DNA of 64,000 nt. Source: Rostratula benghalensis. Lineage: Eukaryota > Chordata > Aves > Charadriiformes > Rostratulidae. The translations under genes were made by a program, and so were the position numbers. Of this stretch, positions 1-12,704 are shown in pieces; within the stretch, counting starts at the first letter, position 1, and each line of letters opens with the position of its first letter. The stretch spans positions 7,530,794 through 7,594,793 of the forward strand of contig VXAI01000021.1 in assembly GCA_013399305.1 (NCBI GenBank), given 5' to 3'. Under the pieces are notes generated by a model. The model was not told the DNA's origin and ran no database searches. It saw only the letters and a program-made list of their open reading frames with translations.

Positions 1-3000
1 AGATCCAGCTAGTCTTAATAGTTTCAAAATCTACCTTAAAATACTATCTGTAGTGCGTTTAAGGAGTGTTCACATAACCCTTTGGAGAACTGGGACCTCT
101 CATTAAAATACAGTTAGCTGAATATTATTTTTGCGTAGTGAAATTTTTTAACCTTACTAATTTTATAAGGAGCTCATAAAACATAGTATGATAGAGGAAA
201 ATAAGCTTTTAAAGATTACTTAATTTTGGTAGGTTTAGCTTAATTAGCTCCCATACCATCTCCTTCCCCTTCCATCAATGGAAGAATGAATTTATTTCTT
301 TTTTTTTTTTTTCCCCCAATATTTGCATGTAGTATAGCTCTGTTAACCACAGATTTTGGGTATGTGTTTTGGTAGCTGGCCTGTTTCTAACAATGAAGAA
401 AAGAGTCCTTGTTTTAGGTCGGCACTACCCTTTTTCTATGTAGTCAAATAGACATGTTCGAAATCATTATCATATTTAGCTACAGCTATCATCAGTGTTG
501 TTCGCAGGGTTGTGTTCTGTTGCCTTTTAGTAAAACCAGTTGTATAGGTACAGCAGCATTCAAGTCAGGCAACAGGCAATGAGTACAAGCATCTCGTGCA
601 ATGCAGTTACTGTCAAGAGCGCTTTATACTCATGGAGCTCTAATGTGTCTTGTAACCGAGCTATTTTATAGCAATGCATCCTTCATGGGTGCCAGTGGCT
701 GGGCTGCTTTGTAGAAAAGGAGAAGACAAGCATTTTGTTCTGTGGGTTTTCATCTGGGAGAAACAGCAAGTACCCAAATAGGGTTGTTAAGTTTAAGGAA
801 GCAACTATATATTGAAGTGTTTTAGTAGATCAGGGCTGTCGCAGGATTAGACTCGCATCTTTGACAAAATGTGTCATGCCTATTGTGAGTTTAACCCTTT
901 TTTCTTTTTTGTATTTTTTTAATAGAGTCTTAGTGCTTGAAAATGAGTTTTATGTCTTTTAATGTGTGATGTGGCATATAGAATTTTATTTTCCAGTGAC
1001 TTCAATTTTAATAGATTTTAAAAACTCTATTGACTGTTTGGTGGATTCAAGGCACATTTGACTGCACAGCTGTATCCAGTGGCTGACTGAATTTATGTGA
1101 TAAAATCTGAGACTACAAATGTGAGATGAACTCTTAAGTCTGTAAGTCAGGAATGTCCTACTGAGAAGCCCTATTTTTGCCAGAAGCATTTTCATGTCTA
1201 GGGCTGAAGTGAAAAGCATTGTGGTGGAGAGAGCTTCCTGCTGCAGCTTCTGGTATCTATCTGCCTTAGTTGCTTATGCAGCTGTTTCTTTTTGGAGCCT
1301 TTCCAGGGAAACAGTCATTGCTGATCCAGAAAATGTGTTGTTTTGTTACATTTTGTGCCTATCTCGTGTTGCATCACGTTTAGCCCTATCACAAGTAAAC
1401 ACTTGCCCAAATCCATGTAGGATGTTATCCTGTGGAGTCAGTCAAATTAATCCCTTGGTGCATCCCTGTCACTTTGGATGTTGCATGGAGGCCAGGGCTG
1501 GTGTGAAGTCCCAGATCTGCTGACTATGGAAATGAATGCACATTGAGGCCTAGAGCAAAGAAGAGCATGGAAGAGATTTTGCTATGGAAAGGTGAAGCAT
1601 TGTGTCCCTCTTTGTCTTGCAGGCTGTCTGAGTGCGGGCAGCAGCTTTGAGGTGCGTGAAGAAACCCACCCCTTGATGCTTGTTTCTAACAGTATAATCC
1701 ATTCCTAGTAGGTTTTGATTTCCAACTGGTGATTTGGGTAAATATTATGCATAAGCTGAAGGAAGCTAAATAATTTAGGCAGATGGTTTTCACTATTTTT
1801 TCACTAGTATATGTGTGCATTTCCACTGAACAGTGGTGCTTCTGATTTGCTATGCCTTAGGACAACTAAGGGTATTCCTGTGTCCATCCAGTTGCTATTG
1901 AGCTGGAGTCTAAAATGAATTTCCTCTTTTTCACCTCCAAAACAACTGAAAGGCAGAAATGAGATAATCTTGAATTCATGGGGTGACTAGCTTCTTTCTT
2001 CATCCCAAGAGCATATGGAGGAGTGCATCATAATTGGGCATGCTTTTATTTTCTAGGCCTAATTTAAAGGTTGAGCTCAAACCGTAACACTTGGGGTAGG
2101 ATAAGAGAGAGGGATTTAGGATTGGATGGTAACAGTGTAATGTGTTGAGCTACAACGGGGTTTGTCTGCTCTAAACTGTGCAAAGAGGTGCTGTTTGGTT
2201 GCATCACCCATTCTCATGCTACTACTAACTGGTAGATTCCTTTACTGTGAGTGTGTAGATGCTTAGAACTAATGTTTGGGGATTTTTATATATATTTTTC
2301 AAGTTCAGTAAGTAGATTCTACCTTTCAGGTATTAAAGGGATGAGATTTTTGTGACTAGGGCATTGTGGAGTGTTTATTCTGGGTTTCGATGGGCATAGT
2401 GCTAGTATTCTTACTCTCTCTCTCTCCTTTCTCTCAAAGCCTCAGTTGTTTCTGTAAGCTTACTTTACTGTGTGAAAACCAATGGAGGCATTCAGCAAAT
2501 TCTCAGCTGTTAAGCTGCATACGTTTTTTTCCAGAACGGGATAAAGGTGTCTGGATTCACAGGCTGCTGATTTAATAGCGGGGGATGGGAGGGGTTGCAA
2601 AAGACCCCTACTTCACATCCCTCTCTGCCTTTCCTCCTCTTTTATTTTGGAAGTCATATTATTGTACATTATATACAGGAGATCACATCAAAAAACTGCG
2701 CCTGGCACAAAAGTCAGTCTGCTTGTGGAGAAGTAACTTGTGCTGCCATTTATTTAGCTCAGCACTGGTTTAGCTCTTGTTCAGTGTTGAAACGTATTCT
2801 GGAGATTTTCAAGGCACTGCCATTCTTAAATATACCAATAGAGAGGAATTAGTCTCTCTTACAGTCAGGTTGACCTCTGAGTAGAATCAAGCCTATGAGA
2901 TATGCTGGATGCCATGCATGTTTATATTATTACAAGTGAAACTTTCTGATATCTTTTAATTGTACCGGGGAAGAAATACGTGAAGTTTCTGCTTTATTTC

Positions 3001-6000
3001 AGTCTGGAGATAAATAATGCAATGAGTCTTGTACTTGGATATAATGTAGGAGGAGATCTATGCAGAAACACGTAATTATCTTTTAGGAAAAAAGTGCAGT
3101 ACTTTCTAGCAGTGCGGCAGGAAACACAGTATTTACTCGGCAGCTTAAGTAGACAACTTCTATAAGATATGCACGGGCTTATTAGTGTTTTATTTTTAAG
3201 TACAAAAATTTCCATGCTATACTTAATATTTAGAATGGTTTTTTTATTTATTATATTTATAAACTGAAATAGTCCTAAGTTTGTCACTAGGCAACAATTA
3301 CTTGCCTGTAAGCTTGCATTAGGCCTCTTCAATAGGAGTTTTGTAACTGGTATTCCAAAAATGTCCTTGCAGAAATTTTAACTCAAACCAGCTTGTCCAG
3401 TTACGTATGATAATTTATATTGTACGTGTAAAATTTTCATTGTTGTATTTATTGTAATCAGTATAATTCATATTTGCAGAAAAATAGATGAATTTAGCTC
3501 ACATAAAATTCTCAGGACAAGTACCGTTGGTGACCGTTGCTGGTAGGAGGTGGTGTTTGTGGGCAGCCTCTTCAGTGCTGCCAGTTACTGCGTAGCTGCA
3601 GTTTGGTGCAGGAAATGTGGTGTGCACACCCTTACATGGTCCTGTTGCTGAGGAGGTGATAGAGCACAGATGTCCCCGTGCAGGGCGAGCCACTGTCAGG
3701 GTGCTACAGGGGCATTGCAAGTGCCTGGCTCTCCTCCTCTTGGCTTGGGGTCTCGTGGGCACAGCGCTGGGCTGTGGTGAGGATCAGGGCATGGCAACAA
3801 CCTCGTCAGAGTCCTTGTGCTGGCTCCCTTTCTCACTGTGTGCACTTCCCCTTCTAGAGGATGTGTTCTCAATGTTTTTAAACATTTATAAGATCTTTGG
3901 ATGAAATATGTGCAAAAATAAATTATTGTCATAAAGGGTAAAGGAGAAAACTTGACATTTTAAAATCATGGGCTTTAATCTGCCACACGAATGCTAACTG
4001 TGGTGTTTTCTCTATCCTCATTTATTCTTTCTGTACTTTTGTCTGCTCCTGTTGTGTTGTAACATGGGTGCTGTTCTTGGGGAGTGTATTAAATTTAATG
4101 AAGCTTCTCATTTGGCAGGAAGTATTTACATACATTTGCAGGCAGATGATCAGCCCTTTTACTATGAGGTTTTCACAGAAAAAATGCCTTCTCTCAGTAT
4201 TGCTGTCTTTCACTAGTTTGGTATACTCTCAGTAGTAAAACTGCATATAACATCCAGCAAGATACTGATTCTTCAGGCAGGTCACAGAAGTCTAGTCATG
4301 GTCTTCTTCTTGGATAAGCTGCCCTGTGATCTATACAAGACTTTCTGCCCTCATTTGCAGCCTGAAAAAGAAATATGCAGAAGTTCCTTGTCAGTCCTCT
4401 TCAGCAACTCTTACTTCAAATTACTTGTGGAAGATGCTTTGAAAAGTCAAGTTACCCTTGACCTTTTTAGGAGAAGATCTGGCACCATTTTGAGACAGCT
4501 AAGCTGTGAATGGCGATGTGGCTGTCAAGAAGCCATTGACATTTGTCCAAGCCTGTTTGTTGCATTTCAGGACTAAATGTTTGAGATTTCCTTACGTGCT
4601 GTCAGTTTTCACAGACTGTGTTACATTGCAAGAAATGGATTTCATAAGCAGGCCCTCATGAGCCAGGAGACTGGGGTAACAGGAGGTGAAAACATTAAGG
4701 CATTCAGGGTTTGTTCCAGGCTGACTACTAGAAGGTTTCTCCTGAGACTTTGCAAGCAGAGAGCTGGAGAGGGCAGAGACAGGACAGTAGTACAGTCTCT
4801 GTACTACTTAATACTACTCTGTACCTTACTTAATAAAGGTAGGAACATAAACACAGTAAGAATCACCTTTGCAAGGGTTTTGTGCTGGTTTTGACTCCAG
4901 AAGTTTCAAAAAGGATGGCAAAGTGCCAAGAGTAAGCTCTACGCCAGCAGGAAGTGTCCTTAATGAATCGAAGAACAAGTAGTTCTGAGACGTAGATAAA
5001 TAAGTTTATGGAAGGTAACCATGGATGATGGCAAATAAACATCCATTTTTCATAGTGTCTCTAAGCAATTAGGAACATATTTTGTCAAAGGTGATAGGAA
5101 GAGGAGAGAGGGCAGAATCCTCCTTAAAATTGTAATGTACTGTGTTGCAGAGCATAAGGAGGAACTAACCGTTTTCTGTGTGGGTTTTATTACTTGGCAG
5201 GATCCTCTGTGACTAAATTTCAAGAGACTGGTGGTTTTTTTTAAAGTTGCATTTATATATAATGCGGTTTGTTAGCCAAAAAATTGACCCCACCTTATCA
5301 AACCATATATGGTCTTTATTTGTAAAATGTTTCTAACTGCTTGCTAAACATTACTGGAAAACTATGTAGCTATGAAGGCAGTTGCTTACTTGTCAGAGCT
5401 CAGAGTTCCCATGTTAATCACAACAAGCATTTGCAGAAAAGAGCTGACCCAGAGTCCACCAGTGATCCTCATCAGTCAGGATAACATCTGCACTCTATTT
5501 TATTCCTTTATATAATTACACCTGTTGATGTTTTCTTAATATTTAGCATGCAGTGAGGAGTGTTTGTCTGACACTATGAATTAAATATGTGATTTTTAAG
5601 AGGAGGAAAGCCAAGTGGCTAGTGCAACGCTTGCCTAAAGCAAAGGAAGAGCACCTCATAGGAGCACTTCTTTCAGTGGGAATTTTTCAAATTATTTATT
5701 CAATTCAAAAGAAACTTTTTGCCCTTCAGCGATTGGGTTGGACAAAAGTCACGGACAAAAGTCAGCACCAGATAATTTTTAAGTTGTTAAATTTGAAAAC
5801 AAATGAAGGACAAACCAAAATAAATAAATGACTCTATTTTATGAAATTGAAACATAATGGGAACCAGACTCGTATCCAACGAGCCTCCAGATACAGCCTG
5901 TGCTTGCTTTGAAACTGTAATCACTGTCTGGCTATGCGTGCGGGACACACAGGAGCATGTCTGGCGTGTGAGATAATGGCTTTGGATTTGCAATGTGGCA

Positions 6001-7018
6001 GAGCGCTGCCTTGCAGCCAGAGCTCTCCCCTCCGCTCCAGCCTACCGCCCCTCGCCCTGCCCCTGTCCCAGGCTCCAGCCAATGGCCTAGAATTTGTGAA
6101 GTCTGCGTGGGATTTAGGGGGTTTGTGGAACCGCAGCCTCATCCAACTATATAAGACTGTTGATTCTCACCCATTTTCAGTAATCATTCAGGAAAATGTA
6201 AGCATTTGTAAGTGTTTGGGTTTTAATTATTTTGCTTCATGGAAATAGTTTTCATGTAAGTCTGTGAAAACTTGGAGCTGTCAACTGACATTTGAGCACG
6301 AATGCTCTGTAATAATTTGTGAAGCGATTCTTCTGAGGATGCCCAAACTTAGATTTAAGCTCCTAAAATGCAATTGTCCTGAAGGGTGAGGATGTTTGAC
6401 TGCTGGATGAAATGAAAGAGAAAAGGCAGAGTTCCCCAGCTCTGTTGAAGCAGGAGAAGTCTGCTGACTTCCCTTGGCATGCCCTGCTTTAAAGCAGTAG
6501 GTGAACTAGGCTGTTACATTCAGGATGCAGCCTTGCTTGAAAGAGAAACTAACTAATACTGTAAGGCTACTAGCTTATCATAGATTCGTCAAACGTGTCT
6601 AGAAAACATATGATGATTTCCTCTTTAAATGAAAAAAAAGCCTACAGCAAGACCACCTGCGTCCTTTTCCCTCCCTTTTATGTGGCTGTAATCCTGTTTA
6701 CTACGAGCACATTTGAAACACTAAATGCAAGTTAGAAATGTACAAGCAGATGCTCAAAAGTGCCTGGCTTTTTGCCCTTTTCTGATGCATCTTTTATCTG
6801 ATGCTTTTATGTCTGCATGAAGCATAGTTTATCTTCTTGTATAAATTGACTGCACCACACGCAAATAAAATTTGAATGTTTATTGATTTAAATAGATGAC
6901 TTGAATACACGTAAATCTCATTGTATAGCAAGTTGTACCAATAGAGCGAGTTAGAAACTGAGTGGAAGCCAATACAAAACCCCGTATAAGACTCCTTCTC
7001 TTCTCTCTTCTCTGCTAG
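1..7018. other. MICAL2: Intron upstream of first visible coding exon
   Basis: No convincing coding exon was found here. The N-terminal MICAL2 residues that should precede the GGGPCG motif are not encoded in any frame, so the window starts inside an intron. It contains a T run near 299-312, a short TC run near 2413-2427 and a promoter-like segment near 6.0-6.2 kb, listed separately. The open frames in it are short and resemble nothing known. Confidence 0.75.
6035..6160 (+). promoter_or_regulatory. Possible internal promoter (C-rich boxes, CCAAT, TATA)
   Basis: C-rich Sp1-like boxes at about 6047-6070 are followed by CCAAT at 6079-6083 and a good TATA box, TATATAAG, at 6148-6155. This predicts a start near 6175-6185. 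GTAAG-type donors follow at 6198 and 6208, so a very short first exon spliced to 7019 is conceivable. The patch is also richer in CpG than the surrounding intron. Such a transcript would lack the upstream start codon, and the first in-frame ATG downstream is in the exon at 9093, past the FAD dinucleotide motif. This is inference from motif order only. Confidence 0.3.
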
Positions 7019-7226
7019 TGTTTAATTATTGGAGGTGGCCCATGTGGCTTGCGGACTGCCATAGAACTTGCCTTCCTGGGAGCCAAAGTTGTTGTCGTAG
7101 AGAAGCGGGATACATTTTCAAGAAACAATGTGTTGCATCTCTGGCCATTTACAATCCATGACCTCCGGGGACTTGGAGCAAAGAAATTTTATGGAAAATT
7201 CTGCGCAGGATCTATTGATCACATCA
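7019..7226 (+). CDS. MICAL2: MICAL2 exon: FAD-binding GxGxxG segment
   Basis: First coding exon visible. Acceptor TCTGCTAG ends at 7018 and donor GTAAGT begins at 7227; it starts in phase 0 and ends in phase 1. It encodes [13 protein letters not shown] followed by [17 protein letters not shown]. The GGGPCG glycine motif is the Rossmann loop that binds the ADP part of FAD, and the acidic residue in VVVEKR ends the second beta strand, as in flavin hydroxylases. These residues are nearly invariant in MICALs. The exon has no in-frame methionine, so translation must start upstream. There is no truncation or frameshift inside the exon. Confidence 0.95.
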
Positions 7227-7871
7227 GTAAGTATCTGAGGACATGGGCACATCAGAGGTGTACTGAGGTCAGAAGATTAATGGAAACTTTCTTGATTTGC
7301 AGAAAGCTTGTCTACTTTAAATGTATAAATGCATTTGTGCACACATATGGGGGGAAAAATAATGGTCTTGTTGCAAGATGCAATTGAGCAAATGGCAGTC
7401 TTACGGAGCAGCTGTTTCATTATTCTGGAGTTGCAAAACAATAGATTTTTCTTACAAAGTATGAATATTGATATTCATTTTAATATGCTGCAGGTAGACA
7501 CATCCCTTAATCTAATGAGGAAAATAGGCAAAAATGGGATATTTTACAAGGAAATACACTGTAAAATTTTCTACCCTAAAATGGTCAACATCTTGGTTAA
7601 TGATATTTAAAGGATATGCTAAGATGGAAAGCTTTAAAAAAGTATTCTAAGAAACTTGCTGAAATGAGTTTTATTACCTATGAGATTCTGCTGCAAGAGG
7701 AAAATGAGCTGGAAGAGAACAGCCTGTGGTGGTTGCTACATTTGCATTTGTCACAGTATGGGAAATAATGCTTCTTGCTTGTGTTGACAATGAATATCAG
7801 TTGGATGGCATGCTGGTAGCAGCTGTGATTACTTACATATTAAATACATCTTTGTTACTTGCTGTCTACAG
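7227..7871. other. MICAL2: Intron
   Basis: AT-rich intron of 645 bases with consensus ends (GTAAGT to CTACAG). Nothing else recognised. Confidence 0.85.
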
Positions 7872-7988
7872 GTATTCGACAGCTTCAACTTATCCTCTTC
7901 AAAGTTGCACTTATATTAGGAGTTGAAATCCATGTGAATCTAGAATTCGTGAAAGTCCTGGAACCTCCTGAAGATCAAGAAAACCAAA
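7872..7988 (+). CDS. MICAL2: MICAL2 exon: monooxygenase domain, part 2
   Basis: The acceptor CTACAG ends at 7871. The first two bases (GT) complete the serine codon split from the previous exon, giving HIS-IRQLQ. It encodes [20 protein letters not shown] and then [13 protein letters not shown], and ends in phase 1. This is the helix and strand after the GxGxxG loop in the flavin domain; the IRQLQ start and the EPPEDQENQ end are family signatures of MICAL2. The donor, GTATTG at 7989, departs from consensus at +4 and +5, but the next exon joins in frame. Confidence 0.93.
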
Positions 7989-9092
7989 GTATTGTTTATC
8001 ATAATGTACTTCTGTTCACTGTAACTTCTTTTTGTGTCAGGCATTAAGTGAAATAATTCAAGATGGCTGAATTCTGCTTAAAGAAATGAGAGATTTTTTC
8101 CCTTCTTAATCAGCTAAATTTGCTATATGTAGTTGTAGGCATGATAACTGTCATTGTGATAAAGCACTGATAATTCTTAAAATATGACCCAGTCTGAGAA
8201 GTTGAGGTTTTGCACTATGCCTTCTGGCATGCGTTTGAGGCTTTGTAGGGAGTCTGGTGTGGCTTTTTGGTATCTTCTTGCAAAAACAATTTTTGATTGA
8301 TAATATAAATATTGAGGATGGATTAAGCTCATTTTGCTTTCACATTTGATACAACTCCTGCTGGCACAGAGTCTTATCAGCCATCTTATGCAAGATTTTT
8401 AAACAAAGTAGAAAAGAATTTCTTATTCCTTTTCCCCCTACTTTTTTAAAATTAGTATTTAGGGTGTAGTGGGAATAGAATATTTTTAAAATTTTACTTT
8501 AAATACTATGCTGTCTCTCTTTAAATAGTCATAAAGTGACAGTGGAATAAGTACATTGTTTTAAGTAGTTAAAGTGTATGCAGTTTTTAAATGTGGACAA
8601 TACAAACATTTTGACAAAATCGGCTTTGTGTTAAAGCAAAGATTAAATTTAGCTTCGTGAGTATGCTTCTGTTTCATTTCTGTTTCAAAGACAATTAAAA
8701 GTATTGACAACAAAATGCTATGTTTCTTCTTTTAATACCCAGCCCTTTCTTGTTGTTACTGATAAGGTCTCTGTGGGACTTTTTCTGGGTGAATGAAGTG
8801 CTTAAAGCATATTCTTGTGATGTGGGTCTGAGAGGAAGTTTAATGCATTAAGTGAACTGAATGAAGGCTTCCTTCTTTTTTTTTTTATTGTCAGTTTACG
8901 AGCTTGGCACCTTGCTAGTACAGCCTGAATGTAGCTTTGACTGCATAAGAACTTCCCTCCATCAGACCAAGGCAGAATTCAACTCCATTTAAATGAGAAT
9001 ATTTTACCTTAATGCCCTGTCTTCGGACTCTGAAATTGCTTCTTGATCGTATTACTGAAGAATAAATAAATAAATATTCTTTGTGTTTTTAG
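7989..9092. other. MICAL2: Intron
   Basis: AT-rich intron of 1104 bases; a T run near 8877-8886 and AAAT repeats near 9060-9073 just before the acceptor. Nothing else recognised. Confidence 0.8.
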
Positions 9093-9194
9093 AGATAGGT
9101 TGGAGGGCTGAATTTCTCCCTATGGATCACCCCTTGTCAGAGTATGAATTTGATGTTATTATCGGTGCAGATGGCCGCAGGAACACATTAGAAG
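9093..9194 (+). CDS. MICAL2: MICAL2 exon: DG motif of the monooxygenase
   Basis: Acceptor TTTTTAG ends at 9092; donor GTAGGT begins at 9195. It starts by completing a lysine codon and ends with one base of a glycine codon (phase 1). It encodes [20 protein letters not shown] and then [13 protein letters not shown]. The GADG segment is the DG motif of flavin hydroxylases, which contacts both FAD and NAD(P)H. The methionine in FLPMDH is the first in-frame methionine in the window, which matters for any internally initiated transcript. Confidence 0.94.
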
Positions 9195-10988
9195 GTAGGT
9201 GAATGTGTGCTTTTAGCTTTATTAATGGTCTTAGCGTATTTTGAAAAGCCTGAAAGTCAGATGCTACCTTTCCAAAGCAACAGGGTACCTTTCAATCCAC
9301 TGAAGTCTGTGTTGGAGCTATTTTTTTAATGTGGTATCTTCTGCTTTTGTTGTTCAATGGTGGCTCAAAATTAAGACATTTACTGTCATTACTAATTCTC
9401 AGCACTTGTGTATATGGATGACTTAAAGTGCATCGTGATGCCGTTGGGCTTGCTTCAAGGTTAAGTAATTATATGCGGATTTAGCTTTAAGGAAGCTGAC
9501 AAGGTATTGCATAGTCTTTGCTATTGTGCTGTAAATTTGCACAGTATATTTGAACCAATGACCAAAACGTGACTGCCAGGTATTTAATGAAGGCATCCCA
9601 GGTATCACTCTTTTATAGAGATTATTTAACTGTAGAAGCAGTTACTTTTGGAAATGATGCCAGAAGATAAGTAATGCTAAGAGAGGGTAGGGGTGGGCAA
9701 GGAATGCTTCATGAACTTGAGTCACTGCAGAGAGCTCAGACCACCTGAGCTGTCCTTCATAGCAAGGCACTAGCTAAGCTGCCCCTGTATCATGTGAACA
9801 AACCTGTTACTTAATTATATGTTCCCCTTGTAGTTGTAATTATAACCATGTTGGTTTGAGTTCATTAAGTCCACAGTTTCCTTTTTTTCAGCTTCTTAGT
9901 TTGTCTGCTTATTTTTGTATCCACCAACTACAAAATTCCTTACAATGTTCTATTAAAATTTTCTCCACACTATTGTCCAGCTATTGCCCATAAAAGACTG
10001 TTTCAGTAGTGAGGCATCAGCAAAATGAAAATATTATTACCTCAGCTGCAGACTCCATTAAGAAGTTAATGGTTATCATGACACTAGGGTCTATGGGAAT
10101 GTTTGGTGCACTGAGGATGAAGAATATTAACATAAAGAAGCTGGTATTGTCATATTAAATTTCATAGTAAATGAAATAATGACAGCACATCAAGAAGCAA
10201 AGAGACGAAAATTTGTAGCTGATTTATTTCTTCCTTGAAAATGCATGTATCCTCTGAAAAGTCATCTGCAATAGGCTAAAAATACTCTAATGCCCTTCTA
10301 TCCTACTTCAGAATATACTTAAGGATCAGAGGAATGCGCAGAGGGCAAACCTTAAATGTGTGATTGCAAGACTGTGGTTTAGAAGGCTCTTGTGAAAAGA
10401 GGAAGCTTGGAGAGAGTGAGAGAGAGCAAGTAACTTCTCAGTCAGTCTCATCTTTGAAAAGTAATAGTTAAACCACTGAATATTTTTCATCCCCTAATAT
10501 CTTTGAAGAACTTCATTAGATGGTAGTGTGGTCACCTAAACACTGTTATGGAGGTTTCTGCTTTTCAGATCTTACTCTGCTGCTTTTGACTGCTGTTCTC
10601 TTGTGTGTTTTTCATAAGCTGTTTACCACCTGTATAACTCAAATCTTACTCATTAAAATGTTTCCCTTCATTAAATTTGATCTGCTTTATTTCCAATCTG
10701 TTTTCTTTAGTCATCATTTGTCTTTAACTTCTTCCCATAGCTTCCCTCCAGACCTATTTTTTAATGAAACTTTATCTCAAATGCAGCACAGCTCCAGTTT
10801 TGCAGCTGGAAGTGAGGGGGAAAGACTCTTTGAATTCAGGGGAATTTTGGAGGAATGATGGAATCTGCTGATGGTGTTTGAAGTGTAGAACTAAATGCAG
10901 GAAAGAGACTGAGCTGCCTTGAGGTGACCCTCCCTGAAGGTCCAGTGTGAAGTTTCCAGTGCTTTTAATTCTTTCCATTGATTACCAG
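9195..10988. other. MICAL2: Intron
   Basis: AT-rich intron of 1794 bases. The open frames in it are short and not family-like. Nothing recognised. Confidence 0.8.
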
Positions 10989-11144
10989 GTTTCAGGAGGA
11001 AGGAGTTTCGTGGAAAGCTGGCTATAGCTATCACTGCCAATTTTATAAACAGAAATACAACTGCAGAAGCCAAGGTAGAAGAAATTAGTGGTGTTGCTTT
11101 CATCTTCAATCAGAAGTTCTTTCAGGACCTTAAAGAGGAAACAG
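10989..11144 (+). CDS. MICAL2: MICAL2 exon: monooxygenase domain, part 4
   Basis: Acceptor ATTACCAG ends at 10988; donor GTGGGT begins at 11145; both ends are in phase 1. It encodes [20 protein letters not shown], then [13 protein letters not shown] and [10 protein letters not shown]. The [18 protein letters not shown] block follows directly on the DG motif and is almost invariant across MICALs. It belongs to the flavin domain region that shapes the substrate side of the active site. No oddities seen. Confidence 0.94.
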
Positions 11145-12058
11145 GTGGGTGCATCCCCATTTTTTTTTCCACACCAAATAGAAGAGACAGTAAAGGAACT
11201 TTTTATGTGCCAGGCCACCCTCCTATTCCTATTAACATAAATTTAAATATACTGCATAAAAACCTCAACTGATAAAATGCTGTTGATGTCAGAATCTTGC
11301 TGATGAAGGTGTCCATTTATGGTACAGTGGGTTTATTTATTTAGCCTGGGCGTTGCCACATCATGGCTTGTTTTAATGTTTAAATTTTTGTCAACTGTAA
11401 AAATGTCTGCTATGTTGGACAAATTTAGAAGAGCACTTTCAGTGCCCAGAGATTTCCCTCAAGACATGGCTTAGTTTGGTTTGTTTATGTCCATTCACAT
11501 ACTGAACTGCTTAAATCCTGTGAAAAAGGTTCTGCTCTTCTGGCAGGAGTTTGTTCTTGTTTTTTTGATGTGTAGATCTGATAAACTGAAAAGAAATAGA
11601 CAAGAATCTGCCATAAATAATTGAAATATAAACTGTGGGGGTTTCAGAATAGTTGTATCCACTGTCAGTACAAACAATTACGTTCATGATTTACAGCTGA
11701 TTTTATTATTATTATTATTGTTATCTTGGTTAGACCCAATGCCAGAGCCATAGCAACATAAAAAGTGCTTTGTTCCCTTGGCTCTGCTTTTCTACCTCAG
11801 AAGATTAAGGTTGTAGATAATTGGCTGTTCCTTAACATACTACATAACTTCACATTATGCTGAGGCAAATTCTTATGGGATAAGGCCCATCTTTTCTCTT
11901 ATTTTGTTTTATAGCATCTTGTCCACTAATGCTTCATCCCAGCTGGGAAAGTGAATGCATCCTAAGAAGGAAACACACCTTGGGGATCAAACACATGTTG
12001 TTGTAAATGACACAGACACTGTGCTGCAATTCATAACAAATGTATTCTCTCTTTTTAG
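11145..12058. other. MICAL2: Intron
   Basis: AT-rich intron of 914 bases with a short TTA/TTG triplet run near 11702-11721. Nothing else recognised. Confidence 0.8.
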
Positions 12059-12159
12059 GAATTGACCTGGAGAATATTGTTTACTATAAAGATAGCACTC
12101 ATTATTTTGTGATGACAGCAAAAAAGCAGAGTCTTCTGGACAAAGGAGTGATTATTAAT
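12059..12159 (+). CDS. MICAL2: MICAL2 exon: monooxygenase domain, part 5
   Basis: Acceptor CTTTTTAG ends at 12058; donor GTATGT begins at 12160. It starts by completing a glycine codon and ends in phase 0 after Asn. It encodes [20 protein letters not shown] and then [13 protein letters not shown]. The [18 protein letters not shown] block is a strong MICAL signature within the flavin domain. No oddities seen. Confidence 0.94.
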
Positions 12160-12594
12160 GTATGTAAAAATGCTGGCTAAAACTCTATTTTATTTACTTC
12201 ACACAGAATAAGTGTGAACATCTGCATAAAAGTTGTTGCATGTTGCAGAGGGTGTTTATAAATTTACTAGAGGACTTCATTAAAGCTCAGATTGCTTAGA
12301 TCTTACTCTTGTTATTTCCCCCAGTCAGCACAAAGTTTCTATAGAGAACTGAAAACAATACTTCCTAAATTTGTCAGGTCTGAAACAGGTCTGAAATGGG
12401 TTCTTGATGCACCTTGGAATAACATGTTGTGGTCATCACACCAGAAAATAAAAACCTCATTCATTTAAAGGTGAACTTAGCACAGCTATGCCCACTTTTA
12501 TCAGGCGAATAAAGAAGCTTTAAAACCCACCCCAGGCTAAATTACAGATTTGTTAAAGTGGGTGAAACATGACAGGAAAGGCTATAAACTCAGT

Positions 12595-12637
<43 letters not shown>

Positions 12638-12641
12638 TTTC

Positions 12642-12704
<63 letters not shown>

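Noticed and set aside
12596..12699. CRISPR-like or satellite array
   Set aside because: It is a plain CA microsatellite with a single interruption.
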